Notes under the pieces: model-generated
What the model was told of the DNA's origin: nothing
The model's database searches: none
The model's input: only the letters and a program-made list of their open reading frames with translations
Part shown: piece after piece, positions 7,898 through 17,086 of the stretch
Layout of the letters: each line of letters opens with the position of its first letter
Numbering within the stretch: the first letter of the stretch is position 1
Made by a program: the position numbers and the translations under genes
DNA from: an uncultured Opitutia bacterium
GTDB taxonomy: Bacteria; Verrucomicrobiota; Verrucomicrobiia; Opitutales; Opitutaceae
Assembly (NCBI GenBank): GCA_903896015.1
Contig: CAITWF010000017.1
Span: 55,103-119,102, forward strand
Direction of reading: 5' to 3'
DNA length: 64,000 bases

Positions 7898-8701
7898 ATG
7901 ACCCACCTCGACGAACTCGAATCCCAAAGCATTTACCTTCTGCGCGAGGCGTATCACGCTTTCGGCAAGGTCGGCATGCTCTGGTCCATGGGTAAGGACT
8001 CCAACGTCCTCCTCTGGCTGGCGAAGAAGGCCTTCGCCGGCCACATCCCGTTTCCGGTCATCCACGTCGACACGACGTATGAGTTTCCCGAGATGCTGGA
8101 GTTTCGCGCCTGGGCGAAGCAGCACTACGGCCTCGAACTAATCGTGCACGTCAACGAAGAGGCCCGCGCCCGCGGCATCGGCTACGAGACGACCGATCCC
8201 GTCACCGTCACGCATGAGCTGAAATCCGTCGCGCTCCAACAGGTGCTGGGGCTGCACAAGTTCGACGCGCTCGTAACGGGCATCCGCCGCGACGAAGATT
8301 CCACGCGCGCGAAGGAGCGCTACTTCTCCCCGCGCAACGCCGAGTTCGAGTGGGACTACAAGGACCAGCCGCCGGAATTTTGGAATCACTTCACCACCGA
8401 GGTCGGACCGGGCGAACACGTCCGCGTGCAACCCCTCCTCGACTGGACCGAGATCGACATCTGGCGTTACTGCGACCAGGAGAAAATTCCGCTGCCGGGC
8501 ATGTATTTCGCCCGCAACGGCCGCCGCTTCCGCTCGCTGGGCTGCATGCCGATCACGAAGGACGTGCCCAGCACCGCGACCACGATCGACGAGATCATTG
8601 AAGAATTGAAAGTGACTCGTACCTCCGAGCGCGCCGGCCGCGCCCAAGATCACCACGAGCGCAACGCCATGCAGAAGCTCCGGGCGAAAGGCTTCATGTG
8701 A
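7898..8701 (+). CDS. cysD: Sulfate adenylyltransferase subunit 2
   Basis: 267 residues starting MTHLDELESQSIYLLREAYH; an in-frame ATG further upstream lies within cysH. The small subunit of ATP sulfurylase makes APS from ATP and sulfate with CysN. Motifs: WSMGKDSNVLLWLA (PP-loop), FPVIHVDTTYEFPEM, GIRRDEDSTRAKER, DWTEIDIWRYC and the C-terminal CMPITKDVPSTATT plus RAGRAQDHH. It starts 41 bases after cysH and its TGA overlaps the GTG of cysNC by four bases. Confidence 0.95.
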   Translation: MTHLDELESQSIYLLREAYHAFGKVGMLWSMGKDSNVLLWLAKKAFAGHIPFPVIHVDTTYEFPEMLEFRAWAKQHYGLELIVHVNEEARARGIGYETTDPVTVTHELKSVALQQVLGLHKFDALVTGIRRDEDSTRAKERYFSPRNAEFEWDYKDQPPEFWNHFTTEVGPGEHVRVQPLLDWTEIDIWRYCDQEKIPLPGMYFARNGRRFRSLGCMPITKDVPSTATTIDEIIEELKVTRTSERAGRAQDHHERNAMQKLRAKGFM

Positions 8702-10578
8702 GCACACCGCACGATCACCTTTACCTCGTCGTCGTCGGTCACGTGGACCACGGCAAATCAACCCTCATCGGGCGACTCCTATTCGACACCAACAGCGTGC
8801 CCGACGGCAAGAAGGAGCGCATCGAGGCCGCCTGCAAAGCCGAAGGCATGGACTTCGAATATGCGTTTCTGATGGACGCGCTGCTCGAAGAGCAGGCTCA
8901 GAACATCACCATGGACACGACGCGCGTGCCGTTCCGCACCCCGCGCCGCCAGTTCACGATCATCGATGCGCCCGGCCATAAGGAATTCCTGAAGAACATG
9001 ATCACCGGTGCCGCGAGCGCCGATGCCGCGATTCTCATGGTCGACGCGTCGGAGGGCTTGCGCGAGCAAACGCGCCGCCACGGCTACCTGCTTTCCCTCC
9101 TTGGCCTCAAGCAGGTCGTCGTAGCGGTCAACAAGATGGACCTCATCGACTATGACGAAAAAATCTTCGCCCGCATCCGCACCGAGCTCACTGAATTTCT
9201 CGGCAAGCTCAACGTGCAGCCCGCCCACTTTGTGCCCATCGCCGCGAAGCACGGCGAAGGCATCCTGCGCACGAGCGCGCATACGCTCTGGCATCGCGGC
9301 CCCGCACTGCTCGAAGCGCTAGAGCAATTCCGCGCCACACCGCCGATCGAAGGCGCGCCGCTGCGTCTCACCGTGCAGGATATTTATCGTTTCGATGCGC
9401 GCCGCATCGTCGCCGGCCTCGTCGAGGCGGGCAGTGTCGCCGTCGGCGATCCGATCGAGTTTCATCCGGGCGGCAAACGCAGCCGCGTGAAAACGATCGA
9501 ATCGTGGCCGGCGTCGAATTTTCGCGGACCAATTGGCGCCGGCCTGCCCGTCGCGATCACGCTAGAGGACGAACTCTTCGTCGAGCGCGGCCAGATCGGC
9601 GCGCCGCCAACGGCCGTGCCCGTCGAGGCGCGCGAATTTACCGCGCGCGTATTCTGGCTCCACGCGGAGCCGCTGCGCGTCGGTGACACGCTGCCGCTCC
9701 GGCTCGGCACCCAGCAGGCCGACGCGCGGATTGTCGCAGTCTCCCGCGTGCTCGATGCGGTCACGCTCGACGCGAGCCTCGCACCCGCCACCGAAGTGAA
9801 ACGCCACGAGGTCGCCGAGCTGCGCCTCCGCGTCCGCCGCCCGATCGCGTTCGACGCCGGCGGAAAGATCCCCTCGCTCGGTCGCTTCGTGCTCATGCGG
9901 GGTCGCCGCATCGCGGGCGGTGGCGTGATCGATTCCGCGGTCCGCGAAGACGCAGGCCGCGATGACACGCTGCCCGTCACGCCCGCTTCGCGCACGACGT
10001 TGCTCGGCCACCGCGGTGCCGTCATCTGGCTCACCGGTCTTTCCGGCGCCGGCAAGTCCACCCTATCGACTGCGCTTGAACAGCGACTTTTCCGCGCCGG
10101 CATTCTCCCCGCGATCGTCGATGGCGACGTGCTCCGCGCCGGCCTCTGCAAAGGCCTCGGCTTCTCCGACGAAGACCGAAAGGAAAATATCCGCCGCGCC
10201 GCCGAGGCCGCGCTGCTCCTCGCCGACGCTGGCGCGGTTGTCATCACCGCGCTCATCTCGCCCTTCCGTGCCGACCGCCAGCTCGTTGCCGAACTTTGCG
10301 GTGTGCGCGGCGTGCCGTTTGCCGAAGTCTTCGTCAACGCCCCACTCGCCGAGTGCGAGCGTCGCGACGTGAAGCAACTCTACGCCCGCGCCCGCGCGGG
10401 GCAGATTCCGAGATTCACCGGCATCGATTCGCCCTACGAGCCGCCGCTCGCCCCCGCCCTCGAACTGCGCACCGACCTCGAACCTGTCGAACAGTCACTC
10501 GAAAAACTCTTTGTGCTGGCCACCAGCCTCGCGCACGAAACCGGCACGCCGTTTGCAGACTCGGGCGCAGATATCTAA
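8698..10578 (+). CDS. cysNC: Bifunctional sulfate adenylyltransferase subunit 1 / APS kinase
   Basis: 626 residues, GTG start in a GTGA overlap with cysD. Residues 1-430 are the CysN GTPase: GHVDHGKST (P-loop), DAPGHKEF, NKMD, then beta-barrel domains. Residues about 440-626 are a fused APS kinase: P-loop GLSGAGKST near 447, DGDVLRAGLCKGLGFSDEDR and KENIRR. The protein therefore makes both APS and PAPS, as in NodQ-type fusions. This matches the PAPS-type CysH. Confidence 0.95.
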   Translation: MSTPHDHLYLVVVGHVDHGKSTLIGRLLFDTNSVPDGKKERIEAACKAEGMDFEYAFLMDALLEEQAQNITMDTTRVPFRTPRRQFTIIDAPGHKEFLKNMITGAASADAAILMVDASEGLREQTRRHGYLLSLLGLKQVVVAVNKMDLIDYDEKIFARIRTELTEFLGKLNVQPAHFVPIAAKHGEGILRTSAHTLWHRGPALLEALEQFRATPPIEGAPLRLTVQDIYRFDARRIVAGLVEAGSVAVGDPIEFHPGGKRSRVKTIESWPASNFRGPIGAGLPVAITLEDELFVERGQIGAPPTAVPVEAREFTARVFWLHAEPLRVGDTLPLRLGTQQADARIVAVSRVLDAVTLDASLAPATEVKRHEVAELRLRVRRPIAFDAGGKIPSLGRFVLMRGRRIAGGGVIDSAVREDAGRDDTLPVTPASRTTLLGHRGAVIWLTGLSGAGKSTLSTALEQRLFRAGILPAIVDGDVLRAGLCKGLGFSDEDRKENIRRAAEAALLLADAGAVVITALISPFRADRQLVAELCGVRGVPFAEVFVNAPLAECERRDVKQLYARARAGQIPRFTGIDSPYEPPLAPALELRTDLEPVEQSLEKLFVLATSLAHETGTPFADSGADI

Positions 10579-10590
10579 ACTCACCAGCTC

Positions 10591-11391
10591 ATGCCCGAAG
10601 ACACCGCACATTTCCGCTCCACCGGAACCGTCGTCCTCGTCGGCGCCGGCCCCGGCGATCCGGAGTTGCTCACGCTCAAGGCGCTCCGATTCATCGGCGC
10701 GGCCGACGCGATCGTTTACGATCACCTTGTGTCACCCGAAGTGCTCGTGCACGCACGCGCGGATGCGGAGAAGGTTTTCGTCGGGAAAAAGGCCGGCGAG
10801 TTTTGTTGCCCGCAACGTGACATCGAGGGCACGCTCATCCGCCTCGCCCGCGAGGGCAAAACCGTTGTCCGCCTCAAAGGCGGCGATCCGTTCGTGTTCG
10901 GCCGCGGTGGCGAGGAAGCCGAGGCGCTCGCCGCTGCCGGTATCACGTTTGAGATTGTGCCGGGTGTCACTTCCGCGCTCGGCGCTGCAAGCTACGCGGG
11001 TATTCCACTCACTCATCGCGAGCACGCGTCCGCCGTCGTCTTTCTCACCGGCCACGAGGATCCGAAAAAAGCGGACAGCGCGATTCGTTGGGAAGACTAC
11101 GGCCGGCTCGGCGCCACGCTCTGCATTTACATGGGCATGAAAAATCTCGAGACGATCACGCGCCGGCTGCAGGCTGGCGGCCTCGCACCCGCAACGCCCG
11201 CGGCCGTCATCCAATCGGCCACGACGGGTGAGCATCGCCAGTTTATCGGCACCGTTGGCGATATCGCGCTCGGCTCCGAGCGCGCGGGCTTCGGCGCCCC
11301 CGCGATCGTCGTGATCGGCAGCGTCGTATCCCTCGCCGACAAGCTCGCGTGGTTCGAGGCGAGCCGCGCCCACGCGCTCCCCGGTTCCTAA
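10591..11391 (+). CDS. cobA: Uroporphyrinogen-III C-methyltransferase (SUMT)
   Basis: 266 residues. Methylates uroporphyrinogen III twice, using SAM, to precorrin-2 for siroheme. Motifs: VVLVGAGPGDPELLTLKALR at residue 11, YDHLVSPEVL, LKGGDPFVFGRGGEEAEAL near 90, and VPGVTSALGAASYAGIPLTH near 122. It lacks the N-terminal dehydrogenase/chelatase domain of CysG. A separate chelatase follows one base later, and I see no precorrin-2 dehydrogenase gene in the window. Placement between cysNC and sulfite reductase indicates siroheme rather than cobalamin use. Confidence 0.92.
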   Translation: MPEDTAHFRSTGTVVLVGAGPGDPELLTLKALRFIGAADAIVYDHLVSPEVLVHARADAEKVFVGKKAGEFCCPQRDIEGTLIRLAREGKTVVRLKGGDPFVFGRGGEEAEALAAAGITFEIVPGVTSALGAASYAGIPLTHREHASAVVFLTGHEDPKKADSAIRWEDYGRLGATLCIYMGMKNLETITRRLQAGGLAPATPAAVIQSATTGEHRQFIGTVGDIALGSERAGFGAPAIVVIGSVVSLADKLAWFEASRAHALPGS

Positions 11392-11392
11392 A

Positions 11393-12214
11393 ATGATCGT
11401 CGCCCTCATCGACAACGGTTCGCTGGAGCCCGCCGCGCATCGCAACTTGCGCGCGGTCGCGGCGGAATTGTCGGCGCGCGCAGAGATTCCCGTCGATGCC
11501 GTCTCGTGGAAGCACAGCGATCGCGTTCCCGCTGGTGCGCTCGATGGCGTGCCAGCTTGGACGCTCGTGAACTGGCTGCGCCGTCACTTCGCCGCCGGTC
11601 AGCGTGAGTTTCTCTTCGTGCCATTTTTCATCAGTGCCCAAGGCGCGATCGGTTCGGCGCTGCGGGAGGATCTGGATAAACTGCGGGCGGAGCTCGGCAC
11701 CTTTGAGTTTTCCTTCTCCGACGGCCTCGCGGCTCGCGGTGCTCTGCCCGAAATCATCGCCGCCCGCGTCTGCGAAACGATCGTCGAACGCAAACTCTCA
11801 CGTCCCGCCGTGATCGTCGTGGACCACGGAGGTCCGTCGCCCGTTTCCGCGACGTTGCGCGATCAAATCGCCGGCGCGGTGCGCACGCTGATCAGTCCCG
11901 AGATCGGACCGCTTTCGGCGGCGTCAATGGAAGGCGCAGCGCACGCGCACAACCGTCCGCTGTTCGCCGACGTGCTCGCCGCGCCGGGATTTGATCGCGG
12001 CGATGTGGTCGTCGCGCCGCTGTTTCTTTCGCCCGGCCGCCACGCCGGCGCCGACGGCGATCTCGCGCAAATCGCCGGCACCGCCACCGACCGCGCCTGG
12101 CCGCGCCGGGTCCATTTTACGGAGCTTGTGGGCACCCACCCCAGCGCGGTCGAAACCCTTGCTGCGGCGTTGCGTGAGGCCCTCGCCTCCCGAAATCTCC
12201 AACCTTCCGTATGA
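11393..12214 (+). CDS. Sirohydrochlorin ferrochelatase-like protein, two CbiX repeats
   Basis: 273 residues. It consists of two CbiX-like halves. The C-terminal half has the metal-site pattern: DHGG with His145 and LFLSPGRHAG with His217. The N-terminal half keeps the fold (LIDNGSLEPAA; FLFVPFFISAQGA) but carries Asn8 in place of the first His and no second His, so it is probably structural. It should insert iron into sirohydrochlorin to give siroheme for the sulfite reductase that follows, with a four-base ATGA overlap. Cobalt insertion is chemically possible but does not fit the operon. Confidence 0.85.
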   Translation: MIVALIDNGSLEPAAHRNLRAVAAELSARAEIPVDAVSWKHSDRVPAGALDGVPAWTLVNWLRRHFAAGQREFLFVPFFISAQGAIGSALREDLDKLRAELGTFEFSFSDGLAARGALPEIIAARVCETIVERKLSRPAVIVVDHGGPSPVSATLRDQIAGAVRTLISPEIGPLSAASMEGAAHAHNRPLFADVLAAPGFDRGDVVVAPLFLSPGRHAGADGDLAQIAGTATDRAWPRRVHFTELVGTHPSAVETLAAALREALASRNLQPSV

Positions 12215-13947
12215 ACGTCCCCGCCATCCCCGAGCCTGAAAAAACGCTCGCCAAAAACGAATTGATCAAAGCCGCGAGCAATTTTCTTCGCGGCAACATC
12301 CTGCGCGATCTCGCCGACACCTCGACCGGCAGCATCACGGAGGACAGCGCGCAGCTCACGAAATTCCACGGCGTCTACGCCCAGGACGATCGCGACCTGC
12401 GCAATCAACTCCGCCGTGAGGGCAAGGAGAAGGCGTTTTCCTTCATGGCGCGCGTGCGTGTTCCCGGCGGCGTCTGCACGCCCGCGCAATGGCTCGCGCT
12501 CGACACGCTCGCCGACGAATTCGCCAACGGCACGCTCAAGCTCACCACCCGGCAGGCGTTTCAGTTTCACGGCATTCTCAAGGGCAACCTCTGGCGCACC
12601 ATCAACGGCGTGAACAAGGCGCTGCTCGACACGCTCGCGGCGTGCGGCGACGTCAACCGCAACGTCATGTGCAATCCGAATCCCGCGCAGTCCGCGCTGC
12701 ACGCGGAAACGCTGCGCGTGACCAAGGCCATCGCCGATCACCTGCTGCCGCAGACGCGCGCCTACCACGAGCTCTGGGTCGGCGACGATCTCGTCGCCGG
12801 TGGCGAGCCGGAGTCCGAGCCGATCTACGGCGCGACTTACCTGCCGCGGAAATTCAAAATCGTGGTCGCCGTCCCGCCGAGCAACGACGTCGACATCTAC
12901 GGCCACGATCTCGGCTTCATCGCGATCTCCGACGAGAGCGGGAAAAAACTCATCGGCTTCAACGTCACCGTCGGCGGCGGCCTCGGTATGTCGCACAACC
13001 AGCTCGAGACGTTTCCGCGCATCGCCGATGTGCTCGGTTTCTGTACGGTCGATCAGGTGACGAATGTCGCGGAAAAAATCCTGACCACTCAGCGGGACTA
13101 CGGCGACCGCACCGATCGCAAGCACGCGCGCCTGAAATACACCATCGAGGATCGCGGGCTGCTGTGGTTCCGCGACGAGGTCGAGCGCCGGCTCGGCTAC
13201 CGGCTCGCGTCGCCGCGGCGCTTCGCATTCACGCACACTGGTGATCGTTACGGCTGGGTGGAGGGCGAGAACGGCAATTTGCATTTCACGCTCTACATCA
13301 TGAGCGGACGCATCAAGGACGGCTTGAAAAAGGCACTGCGCGAGATCGCATTTGCTCACCGCGGTGATTTCCGCCTCACGGCGAACCAAAACCTGATGAT
13401 CGCCGGCGTGACGCCTGCGAATCGACCGACCATCGAGGCGTTGTTGAAAAAGCACAAAATCGACAACGCGCACCAAGCGACCGGTCTCGCGCTCAATGCG
13501 ATGTCGTGCGTCGCGCTGCCGACCTGCGGCCTCGCGCTCGCCGAAAGCGAGCGTTACCTGCCCGAGCTTGTCGGCGCGCTTGAGACTGAAATCGAAGCTG
13601 CCGGCCTGCGCGACGACGCGATCGTGCTACGTGTGACCGGCTGTCCGAATGGTTGCGGTCGCCCCTACCTCGCCGAGATCGGGTTGGTCGGACGCGCCCC
13701 GGGAAAGTACAACGTCTACCTCGGCGCGGCGTTCAATGGCTCCCGCCTCAACGTCCTCTACCGCGCATCCGTCCCGACCACCGAAATCGTGTCGCTGCTC
13801 GGCCCGATTATCCGGCGATACGCCATCGAGCGCACGCCGCATGAGAGCTTCGGCGACTTCGTAATCCGCGCCGGCTATGTCACGCCGACTTTCACCGCGC
13901 ACGATTTTCACGAAGAGAAAAAAGTCGCGCAGGCCGCCGACATTTGA
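12211..13947 (+). CDS. cysI: Sulfite reductase, siroheme-[4Fe-4S] subunit
   Basis: 578 residues. Reduces sulfite to sulfide with six electrons. Close to E. coli CysI in length and motifs: YAQDDRDLRNQLRREGKEKA near residue 50, LTTRQAFQFHGILKGN near 110, NRNVMCNPNP, and the cofactor cysteines in CVALPTCGLALAESERYLPE (near 431-437) and GCPNGCGRPYLAEIG (near 475-480). No flavoprotein CysJ is in the window, so the electron donor (ferredoxin or a distant CysJ) is unknown. Last gene of the operon; a strong terminator follows. Confidence 0.93.
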   Translation: MNVPAIPEPEKTLAKNELIKAASNFLRGNILRDLADTSTGSITEDSAQLTKFHGVYAQDDRDLRNQLRREGKEKAFSFMARVRVPGGVCTPAQWLALDTLADEFANGTLKLTTRQAFQFHGILKGNLWRTINGVNKALLDTLAACGDVNRNVMCNPNPAQSALHAETLRVTKAIADHLLPQTRAYHELWVGDDLVAGGEPESEPIYGATYLPRKFKIVVAVPPSNDVDIYGHDLGFIAISDESGKKLIGFNVTVGGGLGMSHNQLETFPRIADVLGFCTVDQVTNVAEKILTTQRDYGDRTDRKHARLKYTIEDRGLLWFRDEVERRLGYRLASPRRFAFTHTGDRYGWVEGENGNLHFTLYIMSGRIKDGLKKALREIAFAHRGDFRLTANQNLMIAGVTPANRPTIEALLKKHKIDNAHQATGLALNAMSCVALPTCGLALAESERYLPELVGALETEIEAAGLRDDAIVLRVTGCPNGCGRPYLAEIGLVGRAPGKYNVYLGAAFNGSRLNVLYRASVPTTEIVSLLGPIIRRYAIERTPHESFGDFVIRAGYVTPTFTAHDFHEEKKVAQAADI

Positions 13948-14011
13948 AGCACGCTTCATCGCGGCCAAGCCGCTGGATCGCTCCGATCGCTGGTGTTCGC
14001 CGAAAAAAAGA

Positions 14012-14055
14012 GGACGGGCCGCCTACCCCTAAGCGGCCCGTCCATTGCTTTCTTA
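14012..14055. terminator. Intrinsic terminator after the sulfur operon
   Basis: Perfect 11-bp stem GGACGGGCCGC / GCGGCCCGTCC (14012-14022 and 14033-14043) with a 10-base loop, followed by ATTGCTTTCTT. Seven A's (14003-14009) precede it, so the other strand also gets a U-tract. It probably ends the sulfur operon and, in reverse, the small minus-strand gene at 14153. Confidence 0.8.
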
Positions 14056-14065
14056 CTTACCCCAA

Positions 14066-14090
14066 TTCTCCCCCGCTAAGCGGAGGAGAA
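14066..14090. other. Second hairpin, TTCTCC-rich stem
   Basis: 11-bp arms TTCTCCCCCGC and GCGGAGGAGAA (14066-14076, 14080-14090) with one C-A mismatch and a TAA loop. There is no U-tract on either side. It could stabilise a 3' end or be a protein-binding dyad. Confidence 0.4.
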
Positions 14091-14152
14091 AATCTAGTCT
14101 GCCTCATAGGATAGCACGGGCGCGCAAAAGTTCCAGCGACCCATGACTTTTT

Positions 14153-14461
14153 TTAAACCACCTCGCTTGGAGGCTTTTTCCTCGGCCGCGGTTCGGTCCA
14201 CAGCCGGAGGATAAACTCGGCCAGATTCTTCATGCTCGTCCGTTGCAGCCCTTCGTGCCGGGCCGCCTCGCGGAACTCCTTAACCACCCCGCTGCGCTCC
14301 AGGTAGTAACGCCACAGCTCCGGCTCCAGCCGGGCCGCCGCCGCGTGGTTATCTGCCGCCGCCTTGGCCGCCGCGCGAACTTTCTCCAGCCAGAACTGTC
14401 TCTCCTCGAGATGTTTCTCCCAATAATCGAACATGCGCTGCTCACACCGGTTGAGGCTCAT
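14153..14461 (-). CDS. Small charged helical protein of unknown function
   Basis: 102 residues from MSLNRCEQRMFDYWEKHLEE. Almost entirely alpha-helical and rich in Glu, Arg and Ala, with several Trp residues (DYWEKHLEERQFWLEKVRAA; LEPELWRYYLERSG). It has no signal peptide. The frame is open upstream to 14770 but overlaps the divergent gene, so the MSLNR start is chosen. No family recognised. Divergent from the coiled-coil membrane protein at 14585. Confidence 0.6.
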   Translation of the reverse strand: MSLNRCEQRMFDYWEKHLEERQFWLEKVRAAAKAAADNHAAAARLEPELWRYYLERSGVVKEFREAARHEGLQRTSMKNLAEFILRLWTEPRPRKKPPSEVV

Positions 14462-14584
14462 GGCCGCCAACGTGCAACGCGCTCTCCGAAAAACAACTGC
14501 AAAACCCGCTCCACGGCGGCGTTGCAATTCGCAGCAATCCACCACTAGCCTTTCCCTCGACCGCCTACCAATCCCATCACCGCC

Positions 14585-15397
14585 ATGTGGCAAAAATTCA
14601 AAGAGCAAATCCCCGCCGTCCTTCTCACCGCCCTCTTGGTTCTCGCTGGCGCCTTCTGGGTGCACCAGCAAACCGTCGCCGAGATGGCCATCAAGCAGCA
14701 GGCTGAGATCGCGCCACTGCGTGAGCAGAACGATGCCCTCAAGGCCGCCTCCGAGGAAAATCGCCGACAAATCGAGGCGACCAACAAGCTCCTGAAAGAC
14801 GCCATCTCGAAGCGCGAGGCTGACATGTTCCGCACGGACGTGGAAATCCAGAAGCTCAACGGCGAACGCATGGACGCCCTAGCCGAGGCCATCGCGAAAA
14901 AGGTCCAGCCCTACAACCCGCTCCCGAAGACCCCCGAGGAAGCTGAAAAAATGCAGAACGAGCAGGTCGACAAAGTCTCCTCGCGGATGGCTGACAAGAT
15001 CCAGCCCATCCTGTCCGAGATGGCCAAGGACCAGCACCTCACCCGCGATTCGATCGCGCAATACAGCCAGCGCATCTCCGACCAAGTCGGCAACGTTCTC
15101 ACCAACGAACTCGCGAAAAACCAGCAGTTGAACAATAACCTTCAGGCCACGCAGGCCGTAGCCGACGACGCGATGAAGCTCTCCCACGAGATTACCGCGC
15201 TCTACCTCAGCACCTTCAAGGATCAAGGCCTCATTACCCGCCTTCTCACCCTGCCCGCCAACGTCGTCAAGGACGCCGCCAGCTTCAGCATCGTCAACAG
15301 CTCCGACCGCAAAAAAATCGAGGAGCAACTTGTCTCGCGGATGAACGACATCGACAAGCGCCTCTCCGACATCCAGGCACAGGCCCCGAAGAAATAA
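14585..15397 (+). CDS. Membrane-anchored coiled-coil protein
   Basis: 270 residues. One N-terminal hydrophobic helix (AVLLTALLVLAGAFWVHQQ) acts as an uncleaved anchor. Residues 30-110 are heptad-rich coiled coil (LREQNDALKAASEENRRQIE) and 120-200 a second helical region rich in Gln and Asn. The C-terminus again looks coiled-coil (EEQLVSRMNDIDKRLSDIQA). I do not recognise the function; a periplasmic scaffold is one reading. It ends at a terminator. Confidence 0.65.
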   Translation: MWQKFKEQIPAVLLTALLVLAGAFWVHQQTVAEMAIKQQAEIAPLREQNDALKAASEENRRQIEATNKLLKDAISKREADMFRTDVEIQKLNGERMDALAEAIAKKVQPYNPLPKTPEEAEKMQNEQVDKVSSRMADKIQPILSEMAKDQHLTRDSIAQYSQRISDQVGNVLTNELAKNQQLNNNLQATQAVADDAMKLSHEITALYLSTFKDQGLITRLLTLPANVVKDAASFSIVNSSDRKKIEEQLVSRMNDIDKRLSDIQAQAPKK

Positions 15398-15421
15398 TCC
15401 TCTCCCGCTCCGCTTTTCTCC

Positions 15422-15458
15422 AGCCACGCACGTCTTGCACGGCGTGGCTTTTTCTTTT
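15422..15458 (+). terminator. Intrinsic terminator directly before the oppA-like gene
   Basis: Stem AGCCACGC / GCGTGGCT (15422-15429, 15442-15449) followed by TTTTTCTTTT. It fits as terminator for the upstream coiled-coil gene. Only five bases separate its U-tract from the next ATG (15464). Confidence 0.75.
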
Positions 15459-15463
15459 CCACC

Positions 15464-17086
15464 ATGAAACTCCTTCGCCCGGTCAGCCTCGCCGCGATCG
15501 CCCTATTCGCCGGCAGCTGCCATAAGCCCGAAACCGCCGTCGTCTCTGGCAACCGCGATCAGATTATCCATATCGGCAATCTCACCGAGCCCACCGATCT
15601 CGATCCGCACATCACGAACACCCAGCAGGATTTCAACATCATGCAGGCGCTCTTCGAGGGCCTCGCGCAATACGATCCGCAGACGTGCGAGCCCCGCCCC
15701 GCCGTCGCCGAAAGCTGGGAGGTCACGGCCGACAACCTCACGTGGACCTTTCACCTTCGCGGCAATGCCAAGTGGTCCAACGGCGCTCCCGTCACCGCCC
15801 GCGATTTCGTCTACGCCTATCAGCGCATCCTCTCGCCCAAGCTCGGCTCCGAATACGCCTACCTCCTCTACTCCCTTGTCAACGCCGAGCAATTCAACGC
15901 GGGAAAAATCACCGACTTCTCCACCGTGGGCGTGAAATCCCCCGACGATCGCACGCTCGTGCTCTCGCTCGTGCATCCCGTGCCCTATCTGCCGACGATG
16001 GTGTGCCATCAGGCATGGTATCCCGTGCACCAAAAAACGATCGAAGCGTTCGGCAAGGTCGATGATCGTGGCACGCTCTGGACACGCCCAGGCAATTTCG
16101 TCGGCAACGGCTACTTCACGCTCACCGAGTGGAAGCCGCACCAACACATCCGCCTCACCAAGAGCGAGACCTACTGGGATCGCGAACAGATCAAACTGAA
16201 GGAAGTATATTTCTACCCCATCGAGAGCGAAGACACCGAGGAGCGCACCTTCCGCTCCGGCCAACTCCACGTCACCAGCACGCTGCCGATTTCCAAGATC
16301 GCCGTCTATGAGAGGGAAAAATCCCCGGCCTATCACCCGCACGTTTACCTCGGCACCTTTTTCCTGCGCTTCAACGTCGCCAAGGGCCCGCTCGGCGACG
16401 CCCGCGTCCGCCGCGCCCTCTCCCTCGCCATCGATCGCGAGCGCTTCGTGCGCGACGTGCTGCGCGGCCATCAACAACCCGCCGGCACACTTACGCCTCC
16501 CGGCACCGCCGGCTTCACCGCCAAGGGCAACCCGCCCTACGATATCGCGACGGCAAAGAAGCTCTTCGCCGAGGCCGGCTATCCCGACGGCAAGGGATTC
16601 CCGAAGCTCGAATTCCTCTACAACACCACCGAGGCCAACCGCGCGATTGCCGAGACGCTCCAACAGATGTGGCGCACGAGTCTTGGCATCGACATCACGC
16701 TCCAGAATCAGGAGGGCAAGGTGCAGACTGAATCGATGCGCACCGGCCACTACGAAATCGGCCGCTACGCTTGGATTGGCGACTACCTCGATCCGAGCAC
16801 CTTCCTCGAGATGATGATCACCAACGGCGGCAACAACCAGACCGGCTGGGGCAAGGCCGAATACGATCACCTCATCGCCGAGGCCAACGCCACCGCCGAT
16901 TCCGCCAAGCGCTTCGCGGTCTACCAGCGGTGCGAGCAAATCCTCGCCGACGAATGCCCCGTCGCCCCAATCTACTTCTACGTGCGCAACAACCTCGTGC
17001 GCCCCGAAGTGAAGGGCTGGTATGGCAACCTGCTCGACCTGCACGCCCTCAAGGGCGTTTACCTCGACTCCGCGGCGGCGCAGTAA
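15464..17086 (+). CDS. Peptide ABC transporter substrate-binding lipoprotein (OppA type)
   Basis: 540 residues. Lipoprotein signal MKLLRPVSLAAIALFAGSCH with Cys19 as the lipidated residue. Family 5 solute-binding fold: TEPTDLDPHITNTQQDFNIM near residue 40, WTFHLRGNAKWSNGAPVTARD near 95, RVRRALSLAIDRERFV near 315, and the closing APIYFYVRNNLVRPEVKGW. It binds oligopeptides for import, or for sensing or recycling. No permease or ATPase genes are adjacent, so partners lie elsewhere. The start codon lies just after a terminator and has no visible Shine-Dalgarno. Confidence 0.9.
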   Translation: MKLLRPVSLAAIALFAGSCHKPETAVVSGNRDQIIHIGNLTEPTDLDPHITNTQQDFNIMQALFEGLAQYDPQTCEPRPAVAESWEVTADNLTWTFHLRGNAKWSNGAPVTARDFVYAYQRILSPKLGSEYAYLLYSLVNAEQFNAGKITDFSTVGVKSPDDRTLVLSLVHPVPYLPTMVCHQAWYPVHQKTIEAFGKVDDRGTLWTRPGNFVGNGYFTLTEWKPHQHIRLTKSETYWDREQIKLKEVYFYPIESEDTEERTFRSGQLHVTSTLPISKIAVYEREKSPAYHPHVYLGTFFLRFNVAKGPLGDARVRRALSLAIDRERFVRDVLRGHQQPAGTLTPPGTAGFTAKGNPPYDIATAKKLFAEAGYPDGKGFPKLEFLYNTTEANRAIAETLQQMWRTSLGIDITLQNQEGKVQTESMRTGHYEIGRYAWIGDYLDPSTFLEMMITNGGNNQTGWGKAEYDHLIAEANATADSAKRFAVYQRCEQILADECPVAPIYFYVRNNLVRPEVKGWYGNLLDLHALKGVYLDSAAAQ

